DNA of 64,000 nucleotides from Angiostrongylus vasorum (GCA_018806985.1 JADANN010000032.1:21001-85000); one strand, 5' to 3'; shown: positions 1 through 11,904, counted from the stretch's first letter. The notes: generated from the letters alone by a model not told the origin. Translations and numbers: made by a program.

Positions 1-2455
1 TTTTCGAGAATATCTCTCGCAAAGCGCTTATTCCGCGGTTTTGTGCACGTTATGCGTTATTCGAGAATATCTCTCGGAAAACGCTTATTCCGCGGTTTTG
101 TGCACGTTATGCGTTTATTTCGAGAATATCTCTTGGAAAACGCTTATTCCGCGGTTTTGTGCACGTTATGCGTTATTCGAGAATATCTCTCGGAAAACGC
201 TTATTCCGCGGTTTTGTGCACGTTATGCGTTATTCGAGAATATCTCTCGAAAACGCTTATTCCGCGGTTTTGTGCACGTTATGCGTTATTCGAGAATATC
301 TCTTGGAAAACGCTTATTCCGCGGTTTTGTGCACGTTATGCGTTTTTCGAGAATATCTCTCGGAAAACGCTTATTCCGCGGTTTTGTGCACGTTATGCGT
401 TTTTCGAGAATATCTCTCGCAAAACGCTTATTCCGCGGATTTTGTGCACGTTATGCGTTTATTTCGAGAATATCTCTCGGAAAACGCTTATTCCGCGGTT
501 TTGTGCACGTTATGCGTTATTCGAGAATATCTCTCGCAAAGCGCTTATTCCGCGGTTTTGTGCACGTTATGCGTTATTCGAGAATATCTCTCGGAAAACG
601 CTTATTCCGCGGTTTTGTGCACGTTATGCGTTTTTCGAGAATATCTCTCGAAAAACGCTTATTCCGCGGTTTTGTGCACGTTATGCGTTATTCGAGAATA
701 TCTCTCGGGAAAACGCTTATTCCGCGGTTTTGTGCACGTTATGCGTTATTCGAGAATATCTCTCGGAAAACGCTTATTCCGCGGTTTTGTGCACGTTATG
801 CGTTTTTCGAGAATATCTCTCGAAAACGCTTATTCCGCGGTTTTGTGCACGTTATGCGTTTTTCGAGAATATCTCTTGGAAAACGCTTATTCCGCGGTTT
901 TGTGCACGTTATGCGTTTTTCGAGAATATCTCTTGGAAAAACGCTTATTCCGCGGTTTTGTGCACGTTATGCGTTATTCGAGAATATCTCTCGCAAAGCG
1001 CTTATTCCGCGGTTTTGTGCACGTTATGCGTTATTCGAGAATATCTCTCGGAAAAACGCTTATTCCGCGGTTTTGTGCACGTTATGCGTTTATTTCGAGA
1101 ATATCTCTCGGAAAACGCTTATTCCGCGGTTTTGTGCACGTTATGCGTTATTCGAGAATATCTCTCGAAAAACGCTTATTCCGCGGTTTTGTGCACGTTA
1201 TGCGTTTATTTCGAGAATATCTCTCGGAAAACGCTTATTCCGCGGTTTTGTGCACGTTATGCGTTATTCGAGAATATCTCTCGGAAAACGCTTATTCCGC
1301 GGTTTTGTGCACGTTATGCGTTATTCGAGAATATCTCTCGGAAAAACGCTTATTCCGCGGTTTTGTGCACGTTATGCGTTATTCGAGAATATCTCTCGAA
1401 AAACGCTTATTCCGCGGTTTTGTGCACGTTATGCGTTTTTCGAGAATATCTCTCGGAAAAACGCTTATTCCGCGGTTTTGTGCACGTTATGCGTTTATTT
1501 CGAGAATATCTCTCGCAAAGCGCTTATTCCGCGGATTTTTGTGCACGTTATGCGTTATTCGAGAATATCTCTCGGAAAACGCTTATTCCGCGGTTTTGTG
1601 CACGTTATGCGTTTATTTCGAGAATATCTCTCGCAAAGCGCTTATTCCGCGGATTTTTGCACGTTATGCGTTATTCGAGAATATCTCTCGGAAAACGCTT
1701 ATTCCGCGGTTTTGTGCACGTTATGCGTTTTTCGAGAATATCTCTCGGTAAAACGCTTATTCCGCGGTTTTGTGCACGTTATGCGTTTTTCGAGAATATC
1801 TCTCGGAAAACGCTTATTCCGCGGATTTTGTGCACGTTATGCGTTATTCGAGAATATCTCTCGGAAAACGCTTATTCCGCGGATTTGTGCACGTTATGCG
1901 TTATTCGAGAATATCTCTCGGTAAACGCTTATTCCGCGGATTTGTGCACGTTATGCGTTTTTCGAGAATATCTCTCGGTAAACGCTTATTCCGCGGTTTT
2001 GTGCACGCTATGCGTTATTCGAGAATATCTCTCGGAAAACGCTTATTCCGCGGATTTGTGCACGTTATGCGTTATTTGAGAATATCTCTCGGTAAACGCT
2101 TATTCCGCGGTTTTGTGCATGTTATACGTTTTTCGAGAATATCCCTTTGGAAAACGCTTATTCCGCGGATTTGTGCACGTTATGCGTTTTTTCGAGAAAA
2201 TCTCTCGGTAAACGCTTATTCCGCGGTTTTGTGCACGTTATGCGTTATTCGAGAATATCTCTCGAAAAACGCTTATTCCGCGGTTTTGTGCACGTTATGC
2301 GTTTTTTCTAGAATATCTCTCGGAAAACGCTTATTCCGCGGTTTTGTGCACGTTATGCGTTATTCGAGAATACCTCTCGGTAAACGCTTATTCCGCGGTT
2401 TTGTGCACGTTATGAGTTATTCGAGGGTATCTCTCGGAAAACGCTTATTCCGCGG
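1..2455. repeat. 57-bp satellite array, 43 units, open to the left
   Basis: Counting the CCGCGG core gives 43 tandem units with mean spacing of about 57.5 bp. The window starts inside a unit, so the array probably continues leftwards. Each unit carries a CCGCGG palindrome, a GTGCAC palindrome and a short inverted repeat (CGAGA, 5-nt loop, TCTCG). Length changes fall almost only in three spots: the A-run after TCTCG, the T/A-run after TTATGCG, and the T-run after CCGCGG. The core from CGCTTATT to TTATGCG is nearly invariant. The last units (after about 2100) are the most diverged, as expected at an array edge. No plus-strand stop codon occurs in the consensus and the unit length is near 3x19, so all three frames stay open for hundreds of codons. 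I regard those frames as artefacts. Confidence 0.97.
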
Positions 2456-2900
2456 AATGCACGGCTTCCTACGAAATCGGCACGCGAGACTTTTTGACGT
2501 AGCCACAGAGCACAATCTTAATCCTGTGTTATAATCGTTTATAGGAACAAGAAATATACAATATTAGAAATCTGACGGTATCCAGAAGGGAAGGAATACT
2601 GGTTGATTGAGCTAACTGAGACTGAAGGGAACTAGAAACTGGAATGACTAGTTATGTTCTTTTTCTCCTTTTACAATGGGCGGGGTAATGCAGAAGAAAC
2701 TAGAGTTAATGTTCATTGAAACATTGTAGAAAGGCTCTCAGTTTGCAAAGGAAATTTGCGATGGCTACTCAAGCACAAACAGAACCTACATGTGAAAGCG
2801 ATGGAATATCTTGTACAAACTGTTTATTTGAAAGCGATACAAGGTCGTAAACAGAAATTAGAATTGGAAAAGGTACAAAGGCCTACAGTGCTTATGTGAA
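2456..2900 (+). mobile_element. Penelope-like element 5' fragment next to the satellite
   Basis: This segment aligns with the reverse complement of about 37340-37740 and, more weakly, with 27290-27560 and the reverse complement of 49255-49400. Around 2745-2900 it reads as a protein segment (KAMEYLVQTVYLKA) that also occurs at the N-terminus of the Penelope-like frame at 36905-37476. The satellite stops exactly where homology to this element begins. The frame soon hits stops and no reverse transcriptase follows, so this is a truncated copy. The Penelope assignment rests on the 37 kb copy. Confidence 0.6.
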
Positions 2901-3459
2901 CGTGGTACAAAGCGTACAAGAGAAGGATAGATGTGGCCAGCAGCAAGCATGATCAATATGGGAAATACACGATAACACAGAGAATAGGATCTATTTAGGC
3001 AACAGTTGTTGGGTTATCGCTGGGGCGCATTCTCCCTCTTTGTCCACACACTCAGCCATTTAAGACAACAACAGCAAATTAATGTTTATTTATCAAATAA
3101 TATTACTTATTCAGGGGTTAGTTATTACGACTTTTAAGTTGTTAAAACACGAGGAGTGGATTACGGCAAGAGAGCATGAGGTATGGAAATCTTTGAAAAC
3201 TCCTGATCTCGAAAGTATTTATCTGAAAGGAACGTGCAATCTGTTTAGCAGCATTCAATTTTTCTGTGATACTCTAACAGTCTTGATTAGCACTGATAAA
3301 GCTATTCAATGGAAAGAAGCATGTGAAAAAGAATTTTGACTTTTTGGCAGAAATGTTCAGATTCCAGAGAAATGCTGTTCCTTTTTTAAGCGCTCTCGAA
3401 GACAGCTTCTTGTGTTAAATTTGATCCACTACTTTCACTCACCAATCGGCATGGAGTCG
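2901..3459. other. No recognised feature
   Basis: An 85-codon open frame at 3082-3339 (plus) starts with a hydrophobic stretch and then turns charged. I recognise no domain and no copy elsewhere in the window. It could be chance or a small exon. Confidence 0.3.
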
Positions 3460-4375
3460 GCCGACCACCAGCTCGTCTTCACTTTTGTTCTCGTTCCGTC
3501 CGTGCTCCTCTAGCGTCATTTTCTTTCTTTTCTTCTAAAATGAGAAAATGGGCATGTTGTTTTTTCTTTTTTCAAATTGTCTCTGTATTATATATACCAT
3601 TTTCTTGAGCACTGGTTCTTTTAGCCAACTATTGTCCGCGTATTCCTAGCGAACGCCACAGCACAGGACCTCCGTCTCGGTTTTCGTTCAACACTTTCGA
3701 CTCATTGTTCTGCTAAAAGAATTTTCATTGCAAACTTCCTCAAGCATTGTTTGGATACCAACATCAACGTGAACCTCAATGAAAGAAACAACAGCGAGAA
3801 AAACAGTAAGTATTTTCTAGAAAGCCAGAATCTCATCGCGCTCGAATTAAAAGACTTGTCGCTTTTCGGGGGAAGATGTGTACATTCCAATGAAATGCCG
3901 CTCTACTTCTTAAGGATTTAAGAAGGTGGTACTATTTTGTTTGAAATTTAATCCATCATTGTTGCCCACCGGAAGGCATGATTTCAACTGATCTGCTCCG
4001 CTACCTCTCTTAACTCGTTTCCTTTTGCTTTCGTCTCCACTATCTTCTTTTTTTCCTTTGTTCTAAAGTCAAACATTGATTTGCTCTTTTTTTCACAAAT
4101 AAATCGTGTAAATTTTCTACCATTCTCCACAATATTGGCCAACTTAGCCAATTGTTGATTGCGCGTTCTCATCGGTCGTAGCTGCACAGGACCTGCGTTC
4201 TGATTTCCTTTGAACACTTTCGACTCACTGTTCTACTAAATAGTTTCTCATTACAAAGTTTGTGAAGCATTGTTTGGATACCAACACCAACATGAACCTC
4301 AATGAATGAAACAAAAGCGAGGGAAGATGGCAAGCTGTCTGAAGAAATCCAGAGGCTCATTGCGTAGAATAAAAA
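3460..4375. repeat. Diverged direct tandem duplication, unit about 520 bp
   Basis: About 3460-3880 and 3985-4375 align along their length. Both contain 'gcattgtttggataccaac', a CACAGGACCT motif about 110 bp upstream, and 'cactttcgactca'. Divergence is substantial, with many substitutions and indels, so the duplication is old. On the plus strand the first copy has a plausible short coding frame ending near 3900; the second copy is broken in that frame. I cannot name a product. Confidence 0.65.
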
Positions 4376-5110
4376 AAAGTTAAAGTAGTATTAGGTAGTA
4401 GACTAGTACAGTTGATGTGAAAAAGGGAATCGAATGTAGGAAAACATGTCGTGTAATAAAAACGAAAGAATTCAGATCACTGTCGCCTCAATCGCTCTTC
4501 CTACCCTTAGGACTAATTTTATAGGAATAGCCGACAAAACCGTGAACGTCCTCTTTTGTCAAAGCCCAAGCATAGAATCACGAAATATGGTTGAAAGAAT
4601 TAACATGCCGGGACCTCTGCAACTTTGTGGAAAAAGGTAACTGATGGATGAAGTCATCGTTTTGGGCACTGACAACTCTGGCAACTAGCAACATCACTCA
4701 ACCAGTTCTAATTATCCATAAAGTCGAAGAGACTTCGACAGAAGAAATTTCACATTGTAAAGAAACCCCTCCTATTTCGACTTATATTTGGGTTTTTTCT
4801 TCCGTACAAAGCAATCTTCTCCGACCAGGGAGCGACAGCAGCGCATTTCGTCTATAGAGCGGCACGATAAATTCTATAGGTCTCAGGTCTCAAACACCAA
4901 AAAAAAACAAGGGCTGGGTTGGTAAATACCCATGGTTGGTCTACTTGTAACTTGGCACGATGTGGTCATGCATCGTAGTAAGGAACCGAGTGGTGGCTTC
5001 CATGTGATGAAATACTGAACTGAGAATTCTAAGATTAAATAGCCTGATTTCCCTCGATGACTAAACGTCGATAAGGCCCGTGCACAAAACAAATCGAGAC
5101 CACGACTTGA
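4376..5110. other. No recognised feature
   Basis: Short open frames at 4446-4640 and 4648-4857 (plus) and 4883-5092 (minus) show no domain and no conservation within the window. I see nothing supportable here. Confidence 0.3.
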
Positions 5111-7075
5111 AAACAGTGACTGGTTCGTTTAAATTGGTTAACATGCTTCACTGGCATGCATGAGCGTTGCATTCATTTTCTCAGCGGCCGCAGTGGATAG
5201 AGCGCCGCTTTGTACTTGTTCAAATAATTATCGTACACCTTTGATTCGTCATACGCATCGATCCAAATCTATAAAAGTAATATGTAGGGCGAGTAAAAAA
5301 TGAACGTCCTGGTATGAAAAATGTTCCTCATGTCCCTAAGAGGCTCGAGCAGCTCAAGTTTGCCTCAAGCGCACGAAGTGACCTTGCGTTGGCCTAATCT
5401 GGTTGCTTGACAACTGTCAAAAGCACCTCAGATACATGATCAAATGTTTTTTTTGTTTTTTTTTGTTTCTTGTTTCTAAGCAAGTGGAGAGTTGGACATT
5501 TTCAGAACCCTGATGTGCACCACAATTTGGCCTTGGACAATTCCACTTTTACAAGCAGACCATGAGCAATTTGAGCAACTGCTGAGAAAGCAAACGACGA
5601 ATTCATGAGCAATTTGTCGAAAAATAGCGACCTTAACTTGTTCGCTCCAAACAACTACTTTTTTCAGTAATTCGTTCAGAAAAACGACAATGCTTTGGTG
5701 AACGATAATAATGGGCAGTGTTTTGCCGAATATGAGAGACACCTCTGACTTTCGGATCATTTGATATCCTTGATCTGGCTCCAGATTCTCTTCGGCCTTA
5801 GTCACGTGTGTGCGGCAAAAATATAATGTCGAATTCGATGCGAGGCAGAACGTATTATACAATGTGGAATTAGTGGACGAAAGGAAAGTTTCCTTAACCA
5901 GTCGAAAAGACTAGTGAGCTTCCCAGAAAAATTTCCACAGCAGCACGATGGTGTGGAGACGTGGGTAGCATAATCAGATCACATGAATGCTATAACAGTT
6001 GCGAGCATTAGAAAGTGCAGTAGGAAGGGGACGAATAATTCATCCATTACATGGAATGCGCCTTGTCCCTCTACTTTTTATTTTGTTAACACAGAAAATT
6101 TTCAGTAGTTTAAAGGCATCTCAACCGATGTTCAAGAGTGGTTCTTTTCCGGAAAAAATGACGCTCCATGCTTATCTATAAGATTAGCTAGCGTGAAATG
6201 GATGATGTAGTCTTCAGGAACGGAAAACAATCAAAACTGTGGAGAAATACTCCTAATGTTCATTGAATAATGTAGTAATGGTGGCATTAAATGCCCAAAA
6301 TATCCTCTGGTAGTTGTGAAATAGTCTCAGTTATTTCTATAACATCGTCAAACCCGTACTGCTCACACATGCATACCACACTCCATAAAGACATCACGGA
6401 TTTCTATCGTGTGCTTTATGTTAACCAAATTACTCATAAGACTACGTGACACCCCTAATTTAATGGGTAGAAAACTAGGCAAAGACCAAAAACAGAAAAT
6501 TCTATTTGGTAACATCCACCGCATAACTTACGAACCATAGGATGGCCAACGAAAACACTTATAGCGAATAATGTCGGTCTGCCAAATAACTTGAGAGTGC
6601 TTGGAAAGCCGTGCTTCAAAGTCGCATAGAGAGTTAGTCCTTACATCAGTATTCACAAGATTCTTACCAAAATGATCAACAACGGGACTATGCAAAGTTT
6701 CGGTCTTCCACTTTTCGCGTTAAAAAATTGAAGGATAATGCTCTAATCGTTGATCAATTTTTGAGGGATGCGTCATTCACTCGACTTCACTAAGCATCGT
6801 TGGAGCTTCAGAGGACTGAATGCATGTGTGGCCTTTGCGATGACTAGCGGTGGGCTACCGCAGTATCAAGCCAGTGCCGCTTAACCCAAACAACTCTGGT
6901 CCCAATTTACACCGAAGGGATGCAGGGCTTGGTGAGCCTGGGGCGCTGGGATCGATTCCATGTGTATTGCAGATTCGTCTCTTTTTTGGAATTATGAGAT
7001 ATAAAGAAGTTTAGCACGAGAAGGTGAAGCCGCTACGTCGTTTAGCCAAAGCATTAACAACTATTCGATTCCTCT
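5111..7075 (+). mobile_element. Dispersed element DE-2, older copy, with a tRNA-like head
   Basis: This copy aligns with 16925-18990 over nearly its full length, and a third inverted piece lies at 36321-36897. Near its left end, 5185-5228 looks like a tRNA promoter: an A-box-like 'ggccgcagtggatagagc' followed by a B-box-like 'cttgttcaaataa'. That suggests a SINE-type head or a SINE inserted at the left end. The body (5440-6700) shows no recognisable protein. A 128-codon minus-strand frame at 5476-5862 is not preserved in the other copy. A SINE-b insertion interrupts it at 6755-6992. The class is unknown. Confidence 0.55.
6755..6992 (-). mobile_element. SINE-b copy (tRNA-derived SINE)
   Basis: This matches the reverse complement of 10771-11030 and the same-strand copies at 35365-35625 and 42415-42665. 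The head with the tRNA-like promoter lies at the right end, since the element reads on the minus strand. It is diverged and nested within DE-2. Confidence 0.65.
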
Positions 7076-7302
7076 CAGACAGAAACCGACATGGAAGCTT
7101 TCAAAAGCAGTGGTGTTTCGGAAACTGCACAACAAGCATTTTGTCATTCTACAATAATATCGAAAATAGGTATGAGATTCGTAAAGGAGGCAGTACCTCA
7201 TCAAATTTTTTTCTCGGCAAAGCTTTTGAAAACGCATCACGAAACCAGAAACAAAGTAGAAAAAGGGAGGGAAAGTCTATTACCACCGAAAATGAATTAA
7301 TT

Positions 7303-9945
7303 AATGGACGAGACAACCCCACCCATCTAGCGCCGTCTGTTACACCGCAGAAGAACTGCAACAAAAGTGGAGTCGGGGGCGTCGGTGCTCTCGTCAAAGC
7401 GAGTTTGACCATGACCACCAATCTATTCGAACAACTAGAAAGCCGAATCGGACCGTTACGATTCAAGAAATGTGGACCGATACCGATTTGACGATCTTCG
7501 GCGTCTACGGCGGACATCGAACTCTGACGGAGAAGAAGTCGAAGTGTTCTATATGTACTTGGAGAAGTTCTGCAGAGAAGAAGATGCATTCTTCAAGGTC
7601 ATCATTGGAGATTTCAACGCTAGGACTGGACAAAGAAGAACGTCTGTAGAACGCCACACTGAAACCCACGGATTAGAAAACAGCGAGCAGGACGAGCTGC
7701 TGCATGAGTTTGTCATGACGACCAAGATCATTAACGGTAACTCGCAGTTCCACAATTGCCACTCTCAAAACCTGACGTGGGAGTCTCCGAGGAGAGAGCA
7801 CCACGACGAAATAGACCACATCATAGTAAGTCGAAGGTTTTGCCTAATCGATGTCGCTGTTCTCACAAAATTATACACAGGATCAGACAAGTGTCTCCTT
7901 TAAGCAGCGCTTAATTTCTCGCGGAAAGGAGAAAAGCCACTAAATTAAAAAAAAGCAAAGTACCTAGATCACCCTAAGCTGGCATTTATTCGGTTCATTA
8001 GTAGGCTTTTTCGGAAAATGATGTTCTCGATAACATCGAGGAGGAATACGAACGGCTCATACAAAATCTCAATGTCAGCGCTATGAAGGTCCGAAAGGCA
8101 CCAAAAGAAGTCATTTTCCAGAAAAACTCGAGCTGATACTAAAGCGTGGAATAGAACGAGGCAACGAACGTCCGAGCTTGAGAAACAATTCAGACAGGCG
8201 ATAAAAAGTCTTAAAGAGAGAACAGCAGCAGTTATGGTCGAAGCTGCAGAGGCTACGAAAAGCAGTCGCAAAGCACACCAAAGTTTCGTCAAGTATAAAA
8301 CCAAGATGATTGCACTTCGAAAAGCAGGCGGAACAGTTACAGCAACCAGAAAGACAATGGAAAAAATCATTCGCGACTTCTACTCAGATCTCTTCGACCC
8401 CTAGATCCTGAGTGAAACAAAGGAAAGTGGATATGTCGTACCAGTTGTTTTCCCTTCCGAAATCTGACATGCTTTTTCGCTGATGAAAAATCGAACAACA
8501 CCAGGTCCGGAGAGGATAAGAAGATTTGAATACTTGAAGAATCTTCAACCGGTCCCCCATAAAAACAATGGCTCGGCTCATCACACATCACCTGCCTGAA
8601 TGCAAGGTCCCTACTCAATGAAAGAACAGCAGGACTGTGTTTGCCGTTTGTCGTCTACAAATTTTTCACTCGAGTCATGCATAATAAACAGGATTGACGA
8701 GACGCTAGGGGAAAGACAACCATGTGGACAAGCACGGATTCGAGAAGGATTCAGTGCGATGGACCAATTCCATACGATCACGAGGCTCACTGAAATATCA
8801 CAAGAGTACAATGCAACGATCTATCTTACTTCTAACTATTTAAAGAAAGCTTTTGACTCAGCTGAGATAGAACCAGTCGTGGAAGCTCTGGACAGTCAGA
8901 GAGCCCTTGCTCAGTATGTAAAGATTCTTCATCAGCAGTAAAAAAAATTTGGTAACCAAGATATTACCATTCTACAACGGTCGTCTACATCGACGTCAAA
9001 AGAGGGTTTAGACAAGGTGATACCATCTAGCTAAAATTATTTACCGCCACTCTCCAGAATGTCGTGCGAACATTGGAATAGGATAATATAGGAGTAAAAA
9101 ATCGACGGTGGTTCGCAGTTACATCATCTTCGCCTTGCTGAGTAATTCATGTAATCGTTCATGTAATACCAATTATTAAATAGACGGAAAGATTGCTCGC
9201 CGAGGTTAGCGATGCCTGTAGGTATCCTCGGCTAAATCTCACAAAAACCACGTTCATAAGGAACGGATTGGTTACATACACCCCCATTCACGCAAAACGG
9301 AACGAATTTCTCCGAATGCTGCAGTCGCGTCTATCCAAGTCGGGTAATCAATGTGATTAACGACTTAGCTCCATAGTTGAGCAGAAGGAAACGAAGAGCT
9401 TGCGAATCTTTCAAGAGCATCGAGGATGTAGTGAAGAGAACAAAGAATGCCCGACTCCGTGCTCACTTTTCCGACTCCACAACAACCTGGTTACTGCGCA
9501 AAAACTACGAAAGATTTCTTAGCGTTCTTGAACGTGTGTTCGAGAGGACGGTGCTAGGAGTGACTCGCGTCATAGAAGTATGTGAAAGGATCCGAAACTT
9601 CGACCTGCGTCAACGACCAAAAATCCAGGTCCCGTTCTATACGCCAAACTGTTGAAGATGTGGTGGACCGGACACGTAAAGCGTATGAACGACAACCAAT
9701 GAAGCAGTGCCGTTAGTGACCGGTGATGTGACAAACGCACTGCAGTGAGACCACTGACCCGATGGTTAGAAATCTTCACGACAAGCCTAGAATAAAGATA
9801 TGATGTTCAAAGAGTTCCATGATCGAGCAGAACCCACTGCGCTACTCTTGCACGCGACAGACAAAAATGAAAGGCTTGCTGGCGCCCACTCAACTCACAC
9901 GATGATCAAGAGGACGACTGGTGACGTGATATAGGTGGTGCGAAA
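7303..9945 (+). pseudogene. RTE-2 non-LTR retrotransposon, decayed 5'-truncated copy
   Basis: An RTE-type LINE encodes an apurinic-like endonuclease followed by reverse transcriptase. Here 7303-7500 matches the endonuclease region around the motif SFEQLTTRIGRL. At 7472-7903 the catalytic GDFN motif and the downstream EIDHIIVSRR motif are readable. 8030-8600 is the linker and fingers region, full of stops. 8600-8941 reads RT motifs including KAFDSAE. 9377-9655 is the C-terminal region (RRAW-like and TKNARLRAH motifs). At least five frame changes and many stops rule out function. It ends near a GGTGATATAGGTGG tail like the tails of the other RTE-2 copies. Confidence 0.85.
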
Positions 9946-9954
9946 CATCACTGT

Positions 9955-10745
9955 TTTTTGCCTCGCAAAGGAACGAGTAGTGCAGTGGTAGTGATCTCGT
10001 TCATTACAAAGACGGCCCAACTTACTCTGCTTGCGATTCGACCAAACCGAACCCTCCGAAACTTCTGGTCCCTCCGCGGTCCCCAGTGCTAGTCACTTTA
10101 CCTGGGACGACCTAGCTCCTTCTAATCCACGCGGTTCCACGACTAACTCAGGAATTCAGGAGCAGTCGACTGGACCAGCATTCGACGACGTTCGTGACGA
10201 AGTGGAAACAATCCTCAAGCAGCACCCGAACGTACACGCAAGAAGGAACCTCGAAGCCCGATGTGGATTATGTATGCGGGAAAAGGACTCGAATGCAAGA
10301 AGTGTTAGCAACTGCGCGGTGTGATATATGTGATACTGAGTCATCTAATAAAAAATAAATAGGTAGGAGACTCACCTGACGTCGCGGAACCTACATCGTG
10401 GAATGGAAATGAGTTGCTTTAGCCACGTTCGAAAGCGACAGCATAAACGAGCAAAAACTTGTACAGACACATTTCAACAAGTAAGTGTATTATATCACAT
10501 TGTCTATCACTCATTTTTTAAGAGTGATTTCACCTGTCGGGATTATCGATCAAGCCGGTCAAGTCGGCCTTCTCACTCCATCGCCACCAATTTTGAAAGG
10601 AAAAACATTATTCTATTAGATGTCTGCAGCAATGTACATATTAAAAAAACGCCATCGAAGGCTTAGATAAAGCAAATGCATCAATGTAATTTTTCCGTAT
10701 GCTAACGGTTTTGTCGTTCTATTTCACACAGTACCCCTTCATAAG
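9955..10745 (+). mobile_element. SINE-c copy (tRNA-derived, long body)
   Basis: This aligns with 20930-21850 and 31251-32030, and its middle aligns with the reverse complement of parts of 55.8-56.4 kb and 62.6-63.2 kb. The head at 9970-10040 has a tRNA-like A box (AGTGCAGTGGTAGTGA) and a B-box-like 'gcgattcgacc'. The body has a short frame, around 10170-10300, with a recurring peptide (FDDVRDEVE), which probably reflects family ancestry rather than a product. A near-invariant 'cctgacgtcgcggaacct' block sits near 10375-10392. Confidence 0.7.
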
Positions 10746-10770
10746 GAAGAATAATAGGTATTAAGCATAG

Positions 10771-11030
10771 GGGGGCGCGTGTGGCGCAGTGGTTGGAGGC
10801 GCCACTGCGACACACACGTGGAATCAATCCCGGCGCCCATGGCCAACCAACTCTTCCATCCCTTCGGGATCGGCAAATTGGTGCCAGACTTTCTGGGAGG
10901 ATAGCCACATTGGCTCGATACATCGGTAAGCCACCACGAGTGTAAAGGCCAGATATGCATTCAATCGCCTCCAACGATACTTGATGAAGTCGAATGCATG
11001 GCGCATCCCCTAAGAGATTGATCAACACCG
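10771..11030 (+). mobile_element. SINE-b copy (tRNA-derived SINE)
   Basis: The promoter region is tRNA-like: an A-box TGGCGCAGTGGTTGG at 10782-10796 and a B-box-like GGAATCAATCCC near 10820-10831. A body shared with the minus-strand copies at 6755-6992, 35365-35625 and 42415-42665 follows. A functional tRNA is unlikely because the T and acceptor stems are not complete. Confidence 0.75.
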
Positions 11031-11064
11031 AGAGCTTTAGAGCTTTTATGCACAGGTTAGGAGA

Positions 11065-11455
11065 TTGCTAACCTTTTATTTGCTGCCTACTGTAATTCTT
11101 TACGGCAGGATGTGGATGTGATATACAAACACAACGATGCCGAGATATTCGCAAAACTGGATGCCTGGGCCAGATGGAACCACAATTACCCTTTCTAAGG
11201 CCTCGCGTATCATGCACCACTGAGGTCCTTGCTCTGCGTTTCTCTCAGCCAGTTTTCTACCCTAGCGCTGCCATCAGAAATCACCCGTCAGCAGGATTGC
11301 TCTGGGGAACCCAAATCGGCAACGAACCCAGTTAAACTGAGGCAGTAGTCGAAATTGCAATGCCATTATTTTATTTACTGCCTACTACAAATTTTCTCCG
11401 CAGAGTATGATGAGATATACAATGAAAACGATGCTGAGATCTTCGAAAGCGAAAA
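11065..11455 (-). mobile_element. SINE-f copy followed by a truncated second copy
   Basis: 11065-11370 is a full-length but diverged reverse-oriented SINE-f, recognised by 'ttgctgcctact', the 'gatgccgagatattcgcaaaac' block, the 'atcacccgtcagcaggatt' block and 'cgaacccagttaaactgagg'. At 11370-11455 the same start recurs and then breaks off. The family is described in the entry for 54415-54745. Confidence 0.7.
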
Positions 11456-11590
11456 AGGTACTAAAGAGGAAAGTGGTGTTAATGAAAAGATCAAATGAAG
11501 ATTACAGTTCTGAGGCATGAAAGATCTGAAACAGAGTACATCAATGTAGAGTCGATTATTACAGAAGTAACAAACCTACGTTCCAGCTAG
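11456..11590 (+). repeat. Dispersed fragment shared inverted with 35885-36005
   Basis: The stretch with 'ggtgttaatgaaaagatc' and 'gtacatcaatgtagagtcga' matches the reverse complement of 35885-36005. In both places it directly abuts a SINE-f copy, so the pair was probably copied as a unit. No coding signal is visible. Confidence 0.6.
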
Positions 11591-11649
11591 ATATTACCTT
11601 GGCGGAATTTGAACTATAAGTTGGTTTATTGCAGTGTGTAAGAGACTAC

Positions 11650-11810
11650 CTGAGGGAGCAGGTGGTCGGTGTGTGCGAGATGTATATTTTGGGTGCTGTC
11701 GCCGTAGACGAAGTAAAGATTTGGCCCACAATCTTCTGCAAGCTGGCATTTCATTGGCGCTATTTTCACGTTCATTTTGATGGGAACTCTTGGAAACTGT
11801 TTGTGGTACA
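11650..11810 (-). CDS. Candidate internal exon, unknown protein
   Basis: On the minus strand a 161-nt stretch stays open for 53 codons and is bounded by an acceptor-like TCTTCAAAG and a donor-like CAG/GTAGTC. The peptide has balanced composition (for example KMNVKIAPMKC and CGPNLYFVYGDS) and is not seen elsewhere in the window. I recognise no domain. It may be a host exon in an otherwise repeat-filled region or a chance frame. Neighbouring exons could not be identified. Confidence 0.22.
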
Positions 11811-11904
11811 CTTTGAAGAGAAAAACATAATAGATGGATTAATTGGTAATATGCAAAATAAAACAAGCGTCACCATAAGGTCATGGAGAGAAAAGCTCTT
11901 TCAT

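Noticed and set aside
1..2455. CRISPR array
   Set aside because: Units are contiguous with no unique spacers; only 1-3 bp linkers vary. The sequence context is eukaryotic.
1..2455. CENP-B box in the satellite
   Set aside because: The unit has TTCG but not the spaced A and CGGG positions of the CENP-B box.
1..2455. Hammerhead ribozyme in the satellite
   Set aside because: No CUGAUGA box in either strand of the unit, although GAAAAC occurs.
41..2534. Four long plus-strand open frames of 254-678 codons over the first 2.5 kb
   Set aside because: They cover all three frames of the satellite and repeat the same 19-residue-like blocks. The consensus simply lacks stop codons; there is no reason to infer a protein.
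10782..10850. Functional tRNA gene
   Set aside because: Incomplete T arm and acceptor stem, and four copies with the same body show it is a SINE.
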